From Streptomyces vietnamensis (lineage in GTDB: Bacteria > Actinomycetota > Actinomycetes > Streptomycetales > Streptomycetaceae), in NCBI RefSeq assembly GCF_000830005.1, contig NZ_CP010407.1:5894001-5958000 (forward strand): a stretch of 64,000 bases of DNA, read 5' to 3'. The notes under the pieces are model-generated. The model saw only the letters and a program-made list of their open reading frames with translations, searched no databases and had not been told where the DNA came from. The position numbers and the translations under genes are program-made. Shown here one piece after another: positions 9,318-17,291 of this stretch; the first letter of the stretch is position 1; the number at the start of each line of letters is the position of its first letter.

Positions 9318-9852
9318 CGACGGCGCCGAGCTCAGGCCCCTGGAGCCCTGGCGGGCCGAGGAGTTCCTCACCCACATGGACCGGGGCCGGGAGTTCGTCG
9401 GTCAGCACATCGGCCTCCCCGACATCGTCACGGACCTCGACTCCGCCCGCGCCTACCTCGTCTCGTACGCCGAGAAGGCCGCGAGCGACACCGGCCGCCT
9501 CTACGGCATCTGGTCCGAGGGCACCCTCGTCGGCGGCGTCCTCTTCCGCACCTTCGACGCCGCGAACGGCACCGCCGAGGCGGGCTGCTGGCTGGAGCCC
9601 TCCGCCGCCGGGAAGGGCCTGATCACCCGGGCCTGCCGGGTCATCATCGACTGGGCGATCGAGGAGCGCGGCATCCACCGCGTCGAGTGGTACGCCTCCA
9701 CGAAGAACGAGCCGAGCATCGCCGTCGCCCGCCGCCTCGGCATGACGAAGGAGGGCGTCGTGCGCGAGAACTACCTGTACCGCGGCAACCGCGCCGACAC
9801 CGAGATCTGGTCCGTCCTCGCCCCGGAATGGCGCGCGGCGAAGGCGTCTTAA
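9295..9852 (+). CDS. GNAT N-acetyltransferase, RimJ/RimL-like
   Basis: A 185-residue acetyl-CoA-dependent acetyltransferase of the RimL type. The N-terminus ELRPLEPWRAEEFLTHM fits, as does the acetyl-CoA loop region WLEPSAAGKGLITRACRVIIDWA followed by HRVEWYASTKNEPSIAVARRLGM and the closing EGVVRENYLYRG. The family acetylates protein N-termini or small molecules, and the substrate here is unknown. The ATG lies inside the end of the MMPL exporter gene (23-nt overlap) with GGAGGAG upstream, so expression is coupled to the exporter. A drug modification plus efflux pair is possible but unproven. Confidence 0.9.
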   Translation: MFAISLGDDGAELRPLEPWRAEEFLTHMDRGREFVGQHIGLPDIVTDLDSARAYLVSYAEKAASDTGRLYGIWSEGTLVGGVLFRTFDAANGTAEAGCWLEPSAAGKGLITRACRVIIDWAIEERGIHRVEWYASTKNEPSIAVARRLGMTKEGVVRENYLYRGNRADTEIWSVLAPEWRAAKAS

Positions 9853-9887
9853 GCCCCCTCTCATGTGGGCGCCCTAGCGTGCGCCGC

Positions 9888-10535
9888 ATGGACACCAAGA
9901 CGACCGAGAAGACCGCCGCCTCGAAGACCGACGAGGTGGATGAGGCGGCGGAGGGCACGAGCACCGAGACCGCCGGGGCTGCGGAGGCCGCCGCGGACGC
10001 CGGAACCACCGAGGCCGCCGCAGACGCCGGGGCCACCGCGGGCGCCGTGGCCGCCGCGGACGCCGGGACCACCCCGGACGCCGCCGCCGACCTGCTCGAC
10101 GAGACGGACGACGAGCAGGACGAGGACGAGCTCGACGACGAGGCGGCCTCCCCGGAGGCCACCGGCATCGGCGCCGGTGGCGCCGCCGTGGTCTCCGCCG
10201 CCCTCTCCGCCGTCGCCCTCACCGGCACCTGGACCGGCAAGGTCGTCGCCGAGCGCGAGACGCTCATCGGGCAGATCAAGACCTCCGGCGGCGGCACCCC
10301 GGCCCAGCAGATCAACGAGATCTACGGCGACGCCTGGCACAGCACCGCCCTGGTGAACGGCGTCTTCGCCCTCCTCGCCCTGGTCGTCGCCGTCCTCGTG
10401 CTCACCCTGCCCCGGCGCCCCGCCTGGGTCCGCGCGGTCGCCGTCGCCGGTGCCGTCCTGGGCGGCCTCGGGCTGCTCCTGTCGGTCGGTACCTACTTCG
10501 ACCTGTTCCTGAGCCTCCCGACCACCGGCTCCTGA
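9888..10535 (+). CDS. Ala/Asp/Glu-rich membrane protein with repeat N-terminus
   Basis: A 215-residue protein of unknown function. Residues 1 to about 90 are a soluble, acidic, Ala/Thr-rich tail with near-repeats AAADAGTT, ending in a dense acidic run (DETDDEQDEDELDDE). Three membrane segments follow: GAAVVSAALSAVALTG, NGVFALLALVVAVLVLTL and AGAVLGGLGLLLSVGTYF. ATG at 9888 has no Shine-Dalgarno, but TAGCGT lies exactly 7 nt upstream, the leaderless layout seen elsewhere in the window. The DNA repeats behind the tail (copies of GCCGCCGCGGACGCCGG at about 9988 and 10050) could vary in number. It stands alone after the exporter/acetyltransferase pair. Confidence 0.8.
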   Translation: MDTKTTEKTAASKTDEVDEAAEGTSTETAGAAEAAADAGTTEAAADAGATAGAVAAADAGTTPDAAADLLDETDDEQDEDELDDEAASPEATGIGAGGAAVVSAALSAVALTGTWTGKVVAERETLIGQIKTSGGGTPAQQINEIYGDAWHSTALVNGVFALLALVVAVLVLTLPRRPAWVRAVAVAGAVLGGLGLLLSVGTYFDLFLSLPTTGS

Positions 10536-10695
10536 GACCCCCGGGGCATCGCCTAAGGCACCCCTGGGACCCGCCTAAGGACCCCCGTACCCCGAACATG
10601 CGGCACTCGCCCGATGTGACGGCACCCCCTGGGAAACGAAAGTAGAGGCATCGCAAGAGAGCGACACCGAAACCGAGAGACCCAGGGAGCACACG

Positions 10696-10884
10696 ATGTT
10701 CGAGTACGAACTCCAGCGCATGAACCACGCCGAGCTCATCGCCGAGGCCGCCGCCCACCGCCTCGCCCACGAGGCCGCGGCGACCCACAAGGGCCTGCGC
10801 CTCTTCGGCCTCCGGATCGGGGGCCACGCCACCGGGGCCCAGGTGGCCGACGGCGGCCGCGGTCGCTTCGCCAAGGCCGCGTGA
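10696..10884 (+). CDS. 62-aa small conserved-type protein
   Basis: A 62-residue protein with an amphipathic helical N-terminus (EYELQRMNHAELIAEAAAHRL) and a basic Gly-rich end. AGGGAG lies about 7 nt before the ATG. I recall abundant short Streptomyces proteins with the same start pattern (FEYEL followed by HAELI), but none with a known role. It sits 7 nt before a LAL regulator and may share its transcript. The 160 nt upstream contain a twice-repeated CCGCCTAAGG (near 10550 and 10573) of unknown meaning. Confidence 0.75.
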   Translation: MFEYELQRMNHAELIAEAAAHRLAHEAAATHKGLRLFGLRIGGHATGAQVADGGRGRFAKAA

Positions 10885-10891
10885 CCCCCTT

Positions 10892-13800
10892 ATGAGCGAC
10901 GGCATGGAAGTCTGTGCGATGCTCGGCGCCGTGGAGACCAGGTCAGTCAGCCCCGTCTTCGTCGGCCGCGCCGGCGAACTCACCGCCCTCACCGAGGCGC
11001 TCTCCCGCGCAACCGCGGGAGAGCCCCAGGCCCTGCTCATCGGCGGCGAGGCGGGCGTCGGCAAGACCCGGCTCATCGAGGAGTTCCTCGACACGGCCCG
11101 CGAGCAGGATGCCGTCGTCGCGCTCGGCGGCTGCGTCGAACTCGGCGCCGACGGCCTGCCCTTCGCACCCTTCTCCGCCGCTCTGCGCGCGCTCCGCCGC
11201 CGCCTCCCCGACGAACTCACCGCCGCCGCCGACGGCCACGAGGGCGAACTCGCCCGCCTGCTGCCCGAACTGGGCGACCCCGGCAGCCACGAGCCCGCCG
11301 ACGAGGACTCCACCGCCCGCCTCTTCGAACTGACCGTACGGCTCCTGGAACGGCTCGCCGCCGACCGTACGATCGTGCTCGTCCTGGAGGACCTGCACTG
11401 GGCCGACGCCTCCACCCGGCACCTGTTCACCTACCTCCTGCGCACCCTGCGCCGCGGCCGGATCGTGGTCGTCGCCAGCTACCGCGCCGACGACATCCAC
11501 CGCCGCCACCCGCTGCGTCCCCTCCTCGCCGAACTCGACCGGCTCCGCACCATCCGCCGCATCGAACTCTCCCGCTTCACCCGCACCGAGGTGCACCGCC
11601 AGCTCACCGGCATCCTCGCCGCCGAACCCGACCCCGGACTCGTCGACGAGGTCTTCGAACGCTCCGACGGCAACGCCTTCTTCGTCGAGGAGCTCGTCGT
11701 CTCCCACGAGGCCGGCTGCGCGCCCGGCCAGCTCAGCGACTCCCTGCGCGACCTGCTCCTGGTCCGGGTCGAGACGCTCCCCGAGGCCGCCCAGCGGGTC
11801 GCCAGGATCGTCGCCGAGGGCGGCTCCACCGTCGAGTACGGGCTGCTCGCCGCCGTCGCCCGGCTCCCCGAGGACGAACTCATCGAGGCGCTGCGGGCCT
11901 GCGTCGGCAAGAACATCCTCCTCGCCGTCCCCGACGGCGACGGCTACCGTTTTCGCCACTCCCTCGTCCGCGAGGCCGTCAGCGACGACCTGCTGCCCGG
12001 CGAGCGCTCCCGCCTCAACCGGCGCTACGCCGAAGCCCTGGAGGCCGACCCCGGGCTCGTCCGCCCCCACGAGCGGACCACCCGGCTCGCCACGTACTGG
12101 TACCACGCGCACGACCCCGAGAAGGCCCTCCCCGCCGTCCTCCGGGCCTCCGTCGAGACCCGCAAGCGCCACGCCTACGCCGAGCAGCTCAGCCTCCTCG
12201 AACGGGCCATGGAGCTGTGGGACAAGGTGCCCGGCGGGGTACGCGACTCCCTGCGGCCCATCGACTACGCCGACGCCTACCCCGCCTGCGGCTGCGACCC
12301 CGAGACCACCTCGCTGCGCTACCTCGACCTGCTCGCCGAGGCCGCCGTCGCCGCCCGGCTCGCCGGCGAGCGCGAACGCGCCGCGAAGATCTGCAGGACG
12401 GCGCTCCGGATCCTCGACGACGCCGAGAACGACCCGCTGCGCGCCGCCTGGTTCTGGACCGAGATGGCCCGGCTCCAGTCCAACCTCGGCAAGGGCGACG
12501 GCTGGCCGGAGATCGCCCGCGCCCAGGAACTCGTCAAGGGCCTCCCGCCGTCCGCCGTCCACGCCACCGTCCTGGTCGGCGCGGCCGGCTGGGGCATGCT
12601 CCGCAACCCGGGCCCCGAGGCGCTCGCCGCCGCCGAACGCGCCGTCGAGTACGCCCGGTTCGTCAAGGCCGAGCCGATCGAGCTCAACGCCCGGATCACC
12701 CTCGGCACCATCATGGTGTCGGCCGGGGACACCGAGGGCGGGCTCGCCGCGATGCACGAGGCACGCGAACGGACCATCGCCCTCGGCCAGTTCCACGAGG
12801 CCGCGCGCGCCCATGTGAACCTCTCCTCCTCCATGGAGGCGATCGGCCGCTCCCGCGAGGCCGTGGAGATCGCCACCACCGGCATCGAACTGGCCCGCTC
12901 CCGCGGCCTCGTCGACAGCGCCGGCTGGATCCGCGCCAACCTCGCCGAGTCGCTCCTCGCGCTCGGCGAGTGGGACCGGAGCAAGGAGGAGGCCGAGCTG
13001 CTGCTCCGTTCCGGGGCGAGCAGCACCAAGCCGGGCGGCACGGCCCTGCTCCAGCTCGCCCACGTCGCCACCGCCCGCGGCGAGTCGGCCAGGGCCGCCG
13101 AGCACCTCGCCGAGGCCCGTGCGCGCTACGGCACCCGCGACCCGATCCCGCAGTACACCCTGCCCACGGCCCAGGCCGAGATCGCCATCGCCGCCGCCGA
13201 GGGCCGCCTCGCGGACGTACGGGAACAGCTCGCCGCCATCGCGGAGACCGGCTTCCCGCCCGGCACCCACCGCTACGGCTGGCCCCTCGTGCTCACCGCG
13301 ATCACCGCCGAGGCCGACAGCCGCGGACTGCCCGCCGCCGACGAGGGCCGCGCCGGGGCGATCGCCCTGGTCCGCCGCTGCGTCCGCGGCCTCGCCACCC
13401 CGGCCCCGGTCTGGGAGGCCTACTCCCGGCAGGTCTCCGAGGAGCTCGCCCGCGCCGAGGGCCGCGAGACCGCCGCCCGCTGGGCCGAGGTCGTCGCCGC
13501 CTGGGAGCCGCTGGAACGCCCGTACCAGCTGGCCCGCGCCCGCCACCGGCTCGCCGACGCCCTGCTCGTCGAGGGGGGCCGCCGGGAGGAGGCCGCGGAC
13601 CTGCTCCGCGAGGCCCACGCCACCGCCGTCCGCCTCGGCGCCCGCCCGCTCCGCGAGGACGTGGAACTCCTCGCCGCCCGCGCCCGCCTCTCCCTCACCC
13701 CGGAGAAGCAGGCCCCGGCTCCGGCCGAGCCCGGGGAGGACGGCTTCGGCCTGACGCCCCGGGAGCAGGACGTGCTGCGCCTGGTCGCGGCCGGCCGCAC

Positions 13801-13948
13801 CAACCGTCAGATCGCCGAGGAGCTGTTCATCTCACCGAAGACGGCCAGCGTCCACGTCTCCAACATCCTCGCCAAGCTCGGCGTCGCGGGGCGCGGCGAG
13901 GCCGCCGCCCTGGCCCACCGCCTCCACCTCCTCGACACGCCCCTCTGA
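10892..13948 (+). CDS. LAL-type LuxR regulator with AAA ATPase domain
   Basis: A 1018-residue large ATP-binding LuxR-family (LAL/MalT-like) transcription regulator. In order: Walker A GEAGVGKT at residues 52-59, Walker B-like VLVLEDLHWAD near 165, a long helical TPR-like central region, and a C-terminal LuxR HTH from about residue 954 (LTPREQDVLRLVAAGRTN, then NRQIAEEL and SVHVSNIL). The family senses a ligand through the TPR part and activates catabolic or secondary-metabolite genes after ATP binding. ATG 10892 is the first start; ATG 10904 or 10919 are possible. The target is unknown. It converges on the sugar-dehydrogenase gene with only 4 nt between stops. Confidence 0.9.
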   Translation: MSDGMEVCAMLGAVETRSVSPVFVGRAGELTALTEALSRATAGEPQALLIGGEAGVGKTRLIEEFLDTAREQDAVVALGGCVELGADGLPFAPFSAALRALRRRLPDELTAAADGHEGELARLLPELGDPGSHEPADEDSTARLFELTVRLLERLAADRTIVLVLEDLHWADASTRHLFTYLLRTLRRGRIVVVASYRADDIHRRHPLRPLLAELDRLRTIRRIELSRFTRTEVHRQLTGILAAEPDPGLVDEVFERSDGNAFFVEELVVSHEAGCAPGQLSDSLRDLLLVRVETLPEAAQRVARIVAEGGSTVEYGLLAAVARLPEDELIEALRACVGKNILLAVPDGDGYRFRHSLVREAVSDDLLPGERSRLNRRYAEALEADPGLVRPHERTTRLATYWYHAHDPEKALPAVLRASVETRKRHAYAEQLSLLERAMELWDKVPGGVRDSLRPIDYADAYPACGCDPETTSLRYLDLLAEAAVAARLAGERERAAKICRTALRILDDAENDPLRAAWFWTEMARLQSNLGKGDGWPEIARAQELVKGLPPSAVHATVLVGAAGWGMLRNPGPEALAAAERAVEYARFVKAEPIELNARITLGTIMVSAGDTEGGLAAMHEARERTIALGQFHEAARAHVNLSSSMEAIGRSREAVEIATTGIELARSRGLVDSAGWIRANLAESLLALGEWDRSKEEAELLLRSGASSTKPGGTALLQLAHVATARGESARAAEHLAEARARYGTRDPIPQYTLPTAQAEIAIAAAEGRLADVREQLAAIAETGFPPGTHRYGWPLVLTAITAEADSRGLPAADEGRAGAIALVRRCVRGLATPAPVWEAYSRQVSEELARAEGRETAARWAEVVAAWEPLERPYQLARARHRLADALLVEGGRREEAADLLREAHATAVRLGARPLREDVELLAARARLSLTPEKQAPAPAEPGEDGFGLTPREQDVLRLVAAGRTNRQIAEELFISPKTASVHVSNILAKLGVAGRGEAAALAHRLHLLDTPL

Positions 13949-13952
13949 CCCC

Positions 13953-15059
13953 TCACCGCACCTCCAGGCGGAGGATCCGGTCGTCCCCGGGGCCGGGCGT
14001 GCCCCGGGTGTCGGTCTCGCTGGTCACCAGCCAGAGCCGGCCGCCGCCCGCCGCGAGGACCGTGCGCAGGCGTCCGTACTCGCCGGTCAGGAAGGCCTCG
14101 GGCTCCCCGGACCGTTTCGCGCCGGAGATCGGGATGCGCCACAGCCGCTCGCCCCTGAGCGCGGCCATCCAGATCGCGCCCCGCGCGTACGCGATGCCGC
14201 TCGGGGAGGCCTCCGAGGTCGGCCACTGGGCCACCGGGTCCGTGAACCCGGCCCGCCCGGCCCGGCCCTCGACCTCCGGCCAGCCGTAGTTCCGCCCCGG
14301 TTCGATCAGGTTCAGCTCGTCCCAGGTGTTCTGCCCGAACTCGGCGGCCCACAGCCGGCCCTCCGGGTCCCAGGCGAGCCCCTGCACATTGCGGTGTCCG
14401 TACGAATAGACCACCGAGTCCGGGAAGGGATTGCCCGGCGCGGGCCGGCCCTCCGGCGTCATCCGCAGGATCTTGCCGCCGAGCGAGGCCCGGTCCTGGG
14501 CCAGACCGGTCCGGCCCGTCTCGCCCGTCCCCGCGTACAGCATCCCGTCCGGCCCGAACGCGATCCGTCCGCCGTCGTGCACGAGTCCCTTCGGGATGCC
14601 GGTGAGCACCGGCTCCGGCGGGCCGAGCCGGTCGCCCTGCCCGCCGCCGTACCGCATGCGCACGATGCGGTTGTCCGAGGCGGCCGTGAGGTACGCGTAC
14701 ACCCAGCCGTCCCGGACCGCGAGCCCCAGGAGTCCGCCCTCCCCGCCGGGGGCCACCCCCGGCACCTCGCCGAGGAGGGTCTTCGCGCCGGTCCGCCCGT
14801 CGACCCGGGTGACGGTCCGCTCGTCCCGCGAGGAGACGAGCAGATCGCCGCCGGGCAGCTCGGCGAGCCCCCAGGGCGACTTCAGGTCCTCGGTGAGCGT
14901 GCCCGCCACCGCCACGCGACCGGCGGTGGACGGGGACGAGGAGACCGATGGCGGCGGGGCCGCGCTCGGAGCCTCCCCGGAACCTCCCGAGGAGCAGCCG
15001 GCCACCAGGACGAGCACGGCGGCGCCCCACAGGGCCTTCACCACGACAGGACGGCTCAC
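13953..15059 (-). CDS. PQQ-type glucose/sorbosone dehydrogenase, lipoprotein
   Basis: A 368-residue exported lipoprotein. GTG start, hydrophobic segment, then lipobox LVAGC with lipidated Cys22 and a Ser/Pro-rich linker. The rest is a six-bladed beta-propeller of the soluble quinoprotein sugar dehydrogenase family: SPWGLAELPGGDLLVSSRDE, GGEGGLLGLA, the calcium/PQQ-region pattern DGMLYAGTGETG, YSYGHRNVQGLAWDP, and WDELNLIEPGRNYGWPEVEG. It is expected to oxidise an aldose or similar substrate on the cell surface, perhaps with PQQ, though many actinobacterial members have unknown cofactor use. It is read leftward behind the aldo/keto reductase gene (82-nt gap). Confidence 0.88.
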   Translation of the reverse strand: MSRPVVVKALWGAAVLVLVAGCSSGGSGEAPSAAPPPSVSSSPSTAGRVAVAGTLTEDLKSPWGLAELPGGDLLVSSRDERTVTRVDGRTGAKTLLGEVPGVAPGGEGGLLGLAVRDGWVYAYLTAASDNRIVRMRYGGGQGDRLGPPEPVLTGIPKGLVHDGGRIAFGPDGMLYAGTGETGRTGLAQDRASLGGKILRMTPEGRPAPGNPFPDSVVYSYGHRNVQGLAWDPEGRLWAAEFGQNTWDELNLIEPGRNYGWPEVEGRAGRAGFTDPVAQWPTSEASPSGIAYARGAIWMAALRGERLWRIPISGAKRSGEPEAFLTGEYGRLRTVLAAGGGRLWLVTSETDTRGTPGPGDDRILRLEVR

Positions 15060-15141
15060 GGTCCGGTGCCCCTTCGACGAGTCGAGCGGTACCCCTCCTT
15101 GATACCCCGCCCGCCCCCTGCCCCGCCCGCCCCTACGGCGC

Positions 15142-16149
15142 TCAGTCCCAGGACCCCCGGGGCGCCGGAAGCGCCGCGATCTCCGCCAGGTCCTCCGCCG
15201 TGAGCCGCAGCCCGGCGGCGCGGGCGTTCTCCACCGCCCATTGCTCCCGCTTCGCCCCCGGCACCGGTACGACGTGCCGCCCGAGGCCCAGTACCCACGC
15301 GAGCGCCACCTGCGCCGGGGTGACGTCCGCCCCGTGCCGCGCGGCCACCCGGCGCAGTCCCGCCACGATCGGCTGGTTCGCCGCCATCATCTCGGCCGTG
15401 AACCGGGGGTGCCGGGCCCGCGGGTCGTCCGGCTCGAAGCCGCCGCCCGGGGTCAGCGTCCCGGTCAGGAAGCCGTTCCCCAGCGGCATCGCCGCCAGGA
15501 AGCCGACGCCCCGCGCCGCGCACCAGGGCAGGAGCCGCACCAGCGCCTCCCGCGACCACACCGACAGCTCCGCCTCCACGGCCGCCACCGGGAAGACCTG
15601 CTGGATCCGGTCCAGTTGCCGGATCGTTCCCTCGTGCAGATCGGCCCCGCGGCGGGCCGGGCGCGCCCCCACGGCGCAGAGGCCGAGCGCCCGCACCTTG
15701 CCCGCAGAGACCAGCTCGGCCATGGCGCCCCAGGTCTCCTCGACCGGCACCTCGGGGTCCGCGCGGTGCAGTTGGTAGAGGTCGATCACATCGGTCTGGA
15801 GCCTTCGCAGCGAGGCGTCGCAGGCCCTGCGCACGTATCCCGGCCTGCCGTTGGCGACCACGTGGCGCCGCTCGCCGCCGTCGCCGACGAGCAGTCCGCA
15901 CTTCGTCGAGACGAAGGCCTCGGACCGCCGCTCCTTCAACACCCGCCCCACCAAAAGCTCGTTGGTGAACGGTCCGTACATGTCGGCGGTGTCGAGCAGG
16001 CTCACCCCGGCGTCGAGCGCCGCGTGCACGGTCCGCAGCGAGCGGTCCCCCCGCTGTTCCGAACGGCTGTACGCCCAGCTCATCGGCATGCACCCCAGGC
16101 CGATCGCACCCACGTCGAGCGCCGTCGCCCCGATAGTCCTGCGCTCCAC
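15142..16149 (-). CDS. Aldo/keto reductase
   Basis: A 335-residue NADPH-dependent (alpha/beta)8 oxidoreductase. The catalytic tetrad is visible: Asp53 and Tyr58 in LLDTADMYG, Lys83 in VSTKCG and His128 in LYQLHRAD. The cofactor end AWVLGLGRHVVPVPGAK is also typical. GTG at 16149 was chosen because the family N-terminus (RTIGATALDVGAIGLGCMPMS) begins two residues later and AGGGAGGGG lies upstream; the open frame extends far upstream but with shadow-like composition. It is divergent from the 2-hydroxyacid dehydrogenase gene (75 nt between starts). The substrate, probably a small aldehyde or ketone, is unknown. Confidence 0.93.
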   Translation of the reverse strand: MERRTIGATALDVGAIGLGCMPMSWAYSRSEQRGDRSLRTVHAALDAGVSLLDTADMYGPFTNELLVGRVLKERRSEAFVSTKCGLLVGDGGERRHVVANGRPGYVRRACDASLRRLQTDVIDLYQLHRADPEVPVEETWGAMAELVSAGKVRALGLCAVGARPARRGADLHEGTIRQLDRIQQVFPVAAVEAELSVWSREALVRLLPWCAARGVGFLAAMPLGNGFLTGTLTPGGGFEPDDPRARHPRFTAEMMAANQPIVAGLRRVAARHGADVTPAQVALAWVLGLGRHVVPVPGAKREQWAVENARAAGLRLTAEDLAEIAALPAPRGSWD

Positions 16150-16224
16150 CTGCCGGTACCCCTCCCTGTGCCGTCTCCCAAAGTAACCAATGGAGCGCGG
16201 GATTCTTCGCATAGCCTCCCGGTC

Positions 16225-17190
16225 ATGAGATTCGAAGACACGACCGCTGACGTGTGGCTTCCGATTCCGGCGGGCGAGATCGAGGGGCTCCCCGAACCGG
16301 GCGCGTCGGGCCTGAACTACCGCTTCTGGGACGGCGGTCCCGAGTTCCCCGCCGATCCGGCGCGCTGCGCGTTCTACGTCGTCCCGTACATGAAGGGGAC
16401 GGAGATCGCCGTACGGCCGCTGGCCGGGATGACCTCCCTCCGGGTCGTGCAGACCCTGTCCGCCGGCATCGACCACGTCACGCCGGGCATCGGCTCGCTG
16501 CGGCCGGGCGTCGCCCTCTGCAACGCGAAGGGCGTCCACGAGGCCAGCACCGCCGAGCTCACGCTCGCCCTGATCCTCGCCTCGCTGCGCGGCATCCCCG
16601 GATTCGTGCGCGGCCAGGACGCCGAGGAGTGGCGGGCCGGCTTCTACCCGGCGCTCGCCGACAAGTCCGTCCTGATCGTCGGGTACGGGTCGATCGGCGC
16701 CGCCATCGAGGACCGGCTCGCGCCCTTCGAGTGCGCGCGGGTGGCGCGCGTCGCACGCTCCGCGCGCACCACAGAGCGCGGCCCGGTGCACGCCCTGGCG
16801 GACCTGCCGGCGCTGCTTCCGGAGGCGGACGTGGTCGTGCTCTCCACTCCGCTCACGCCGGAGACCACGCGTCTCGCCGACGCCGGGTTCCTCGGGCGGA
16901 TGAAGGACGGGGCGCTCCTCGTGAACGTCGCCCGTGGTCCGGTCGTCGACACGAACGCGCTGCTCAAGGAGGTCGAGAGCGGTCGGATCACGGCGGCGCT
17001 CGACGTCACCGACCCGGAACCGCTGCCGGCCGGACACCCTTTGTGGCACGCTCCCGGTGTCCTGATCAGTCCCCATGTGGGAGGTTCCACTTCGGCCTTC
17101 ATGCCGAGGGCGAAGCGGCTGATCGCGGGACAGTTGCGGCGGTTCGCGGCGGGCGAGGACCTGGCCAACGTCCTCCTCACCACCGGCTGA
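16225..17190 (+). CDS. D-isomer-specific 2-hydroxyacid dehydrogenase
   Basis: A 321-residue NAD-dependent dehydrogenase reducing a 2-oxo acid to a D-2-hydroxy acid or the reverse. The Rossmann motif is VLIVGYGSIGAAI. The substrate/catalytic parts LVNVARGPVVDTNAL (Arg), ALDVTDPEPLPAGHPLW (Glu) and LISPHVGGST (His) are all present. It resembles the phosphonate/formate dehydrogenase branch but is not assignable further. ATG 16225 has no Shine-Dalgarno; TAGCCT at 16212-16217 is 7 nt upstream, suggesting a leaderless mRNA. Confidence 0.92.
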   Translation: MRFEDTTADVWLPIPAGEIEGLPEPGASGLNYRFWDGGPEFPADPARCAFYVVPYMKGTEIAVRPLAGMTSLRVVQTLSAGIDHVTPGIGSLRPGVALCNAKGVHEASTAELTLALILASLRGIPGFVRGQDAEEWRAGFYPALADKSVLIVGYGSIGAAIEDRLAPFECARVARVARSARTTERGPVHALADLPALLPEADVVVLSTPLTPETTRLADAGFLGRMKDGALLVNVARGPVVDTNALLKEVESGRITAALDVTDPEPLPAGHPLWHAPGVLISPHVGGSTSAFMPRAKRLIAGQLRRFAAGEDLANVLLTTG

Positions 17191-17291
17191 CCGGAGGGTC
17201 GCGTTCGACCGGTCGGGTGATGCGCGCCCCCGACACGCGCCGCGTACGAGCCTCCTGATCGTCACGGAGAGTACTGCGGCCCTGTCCCTGA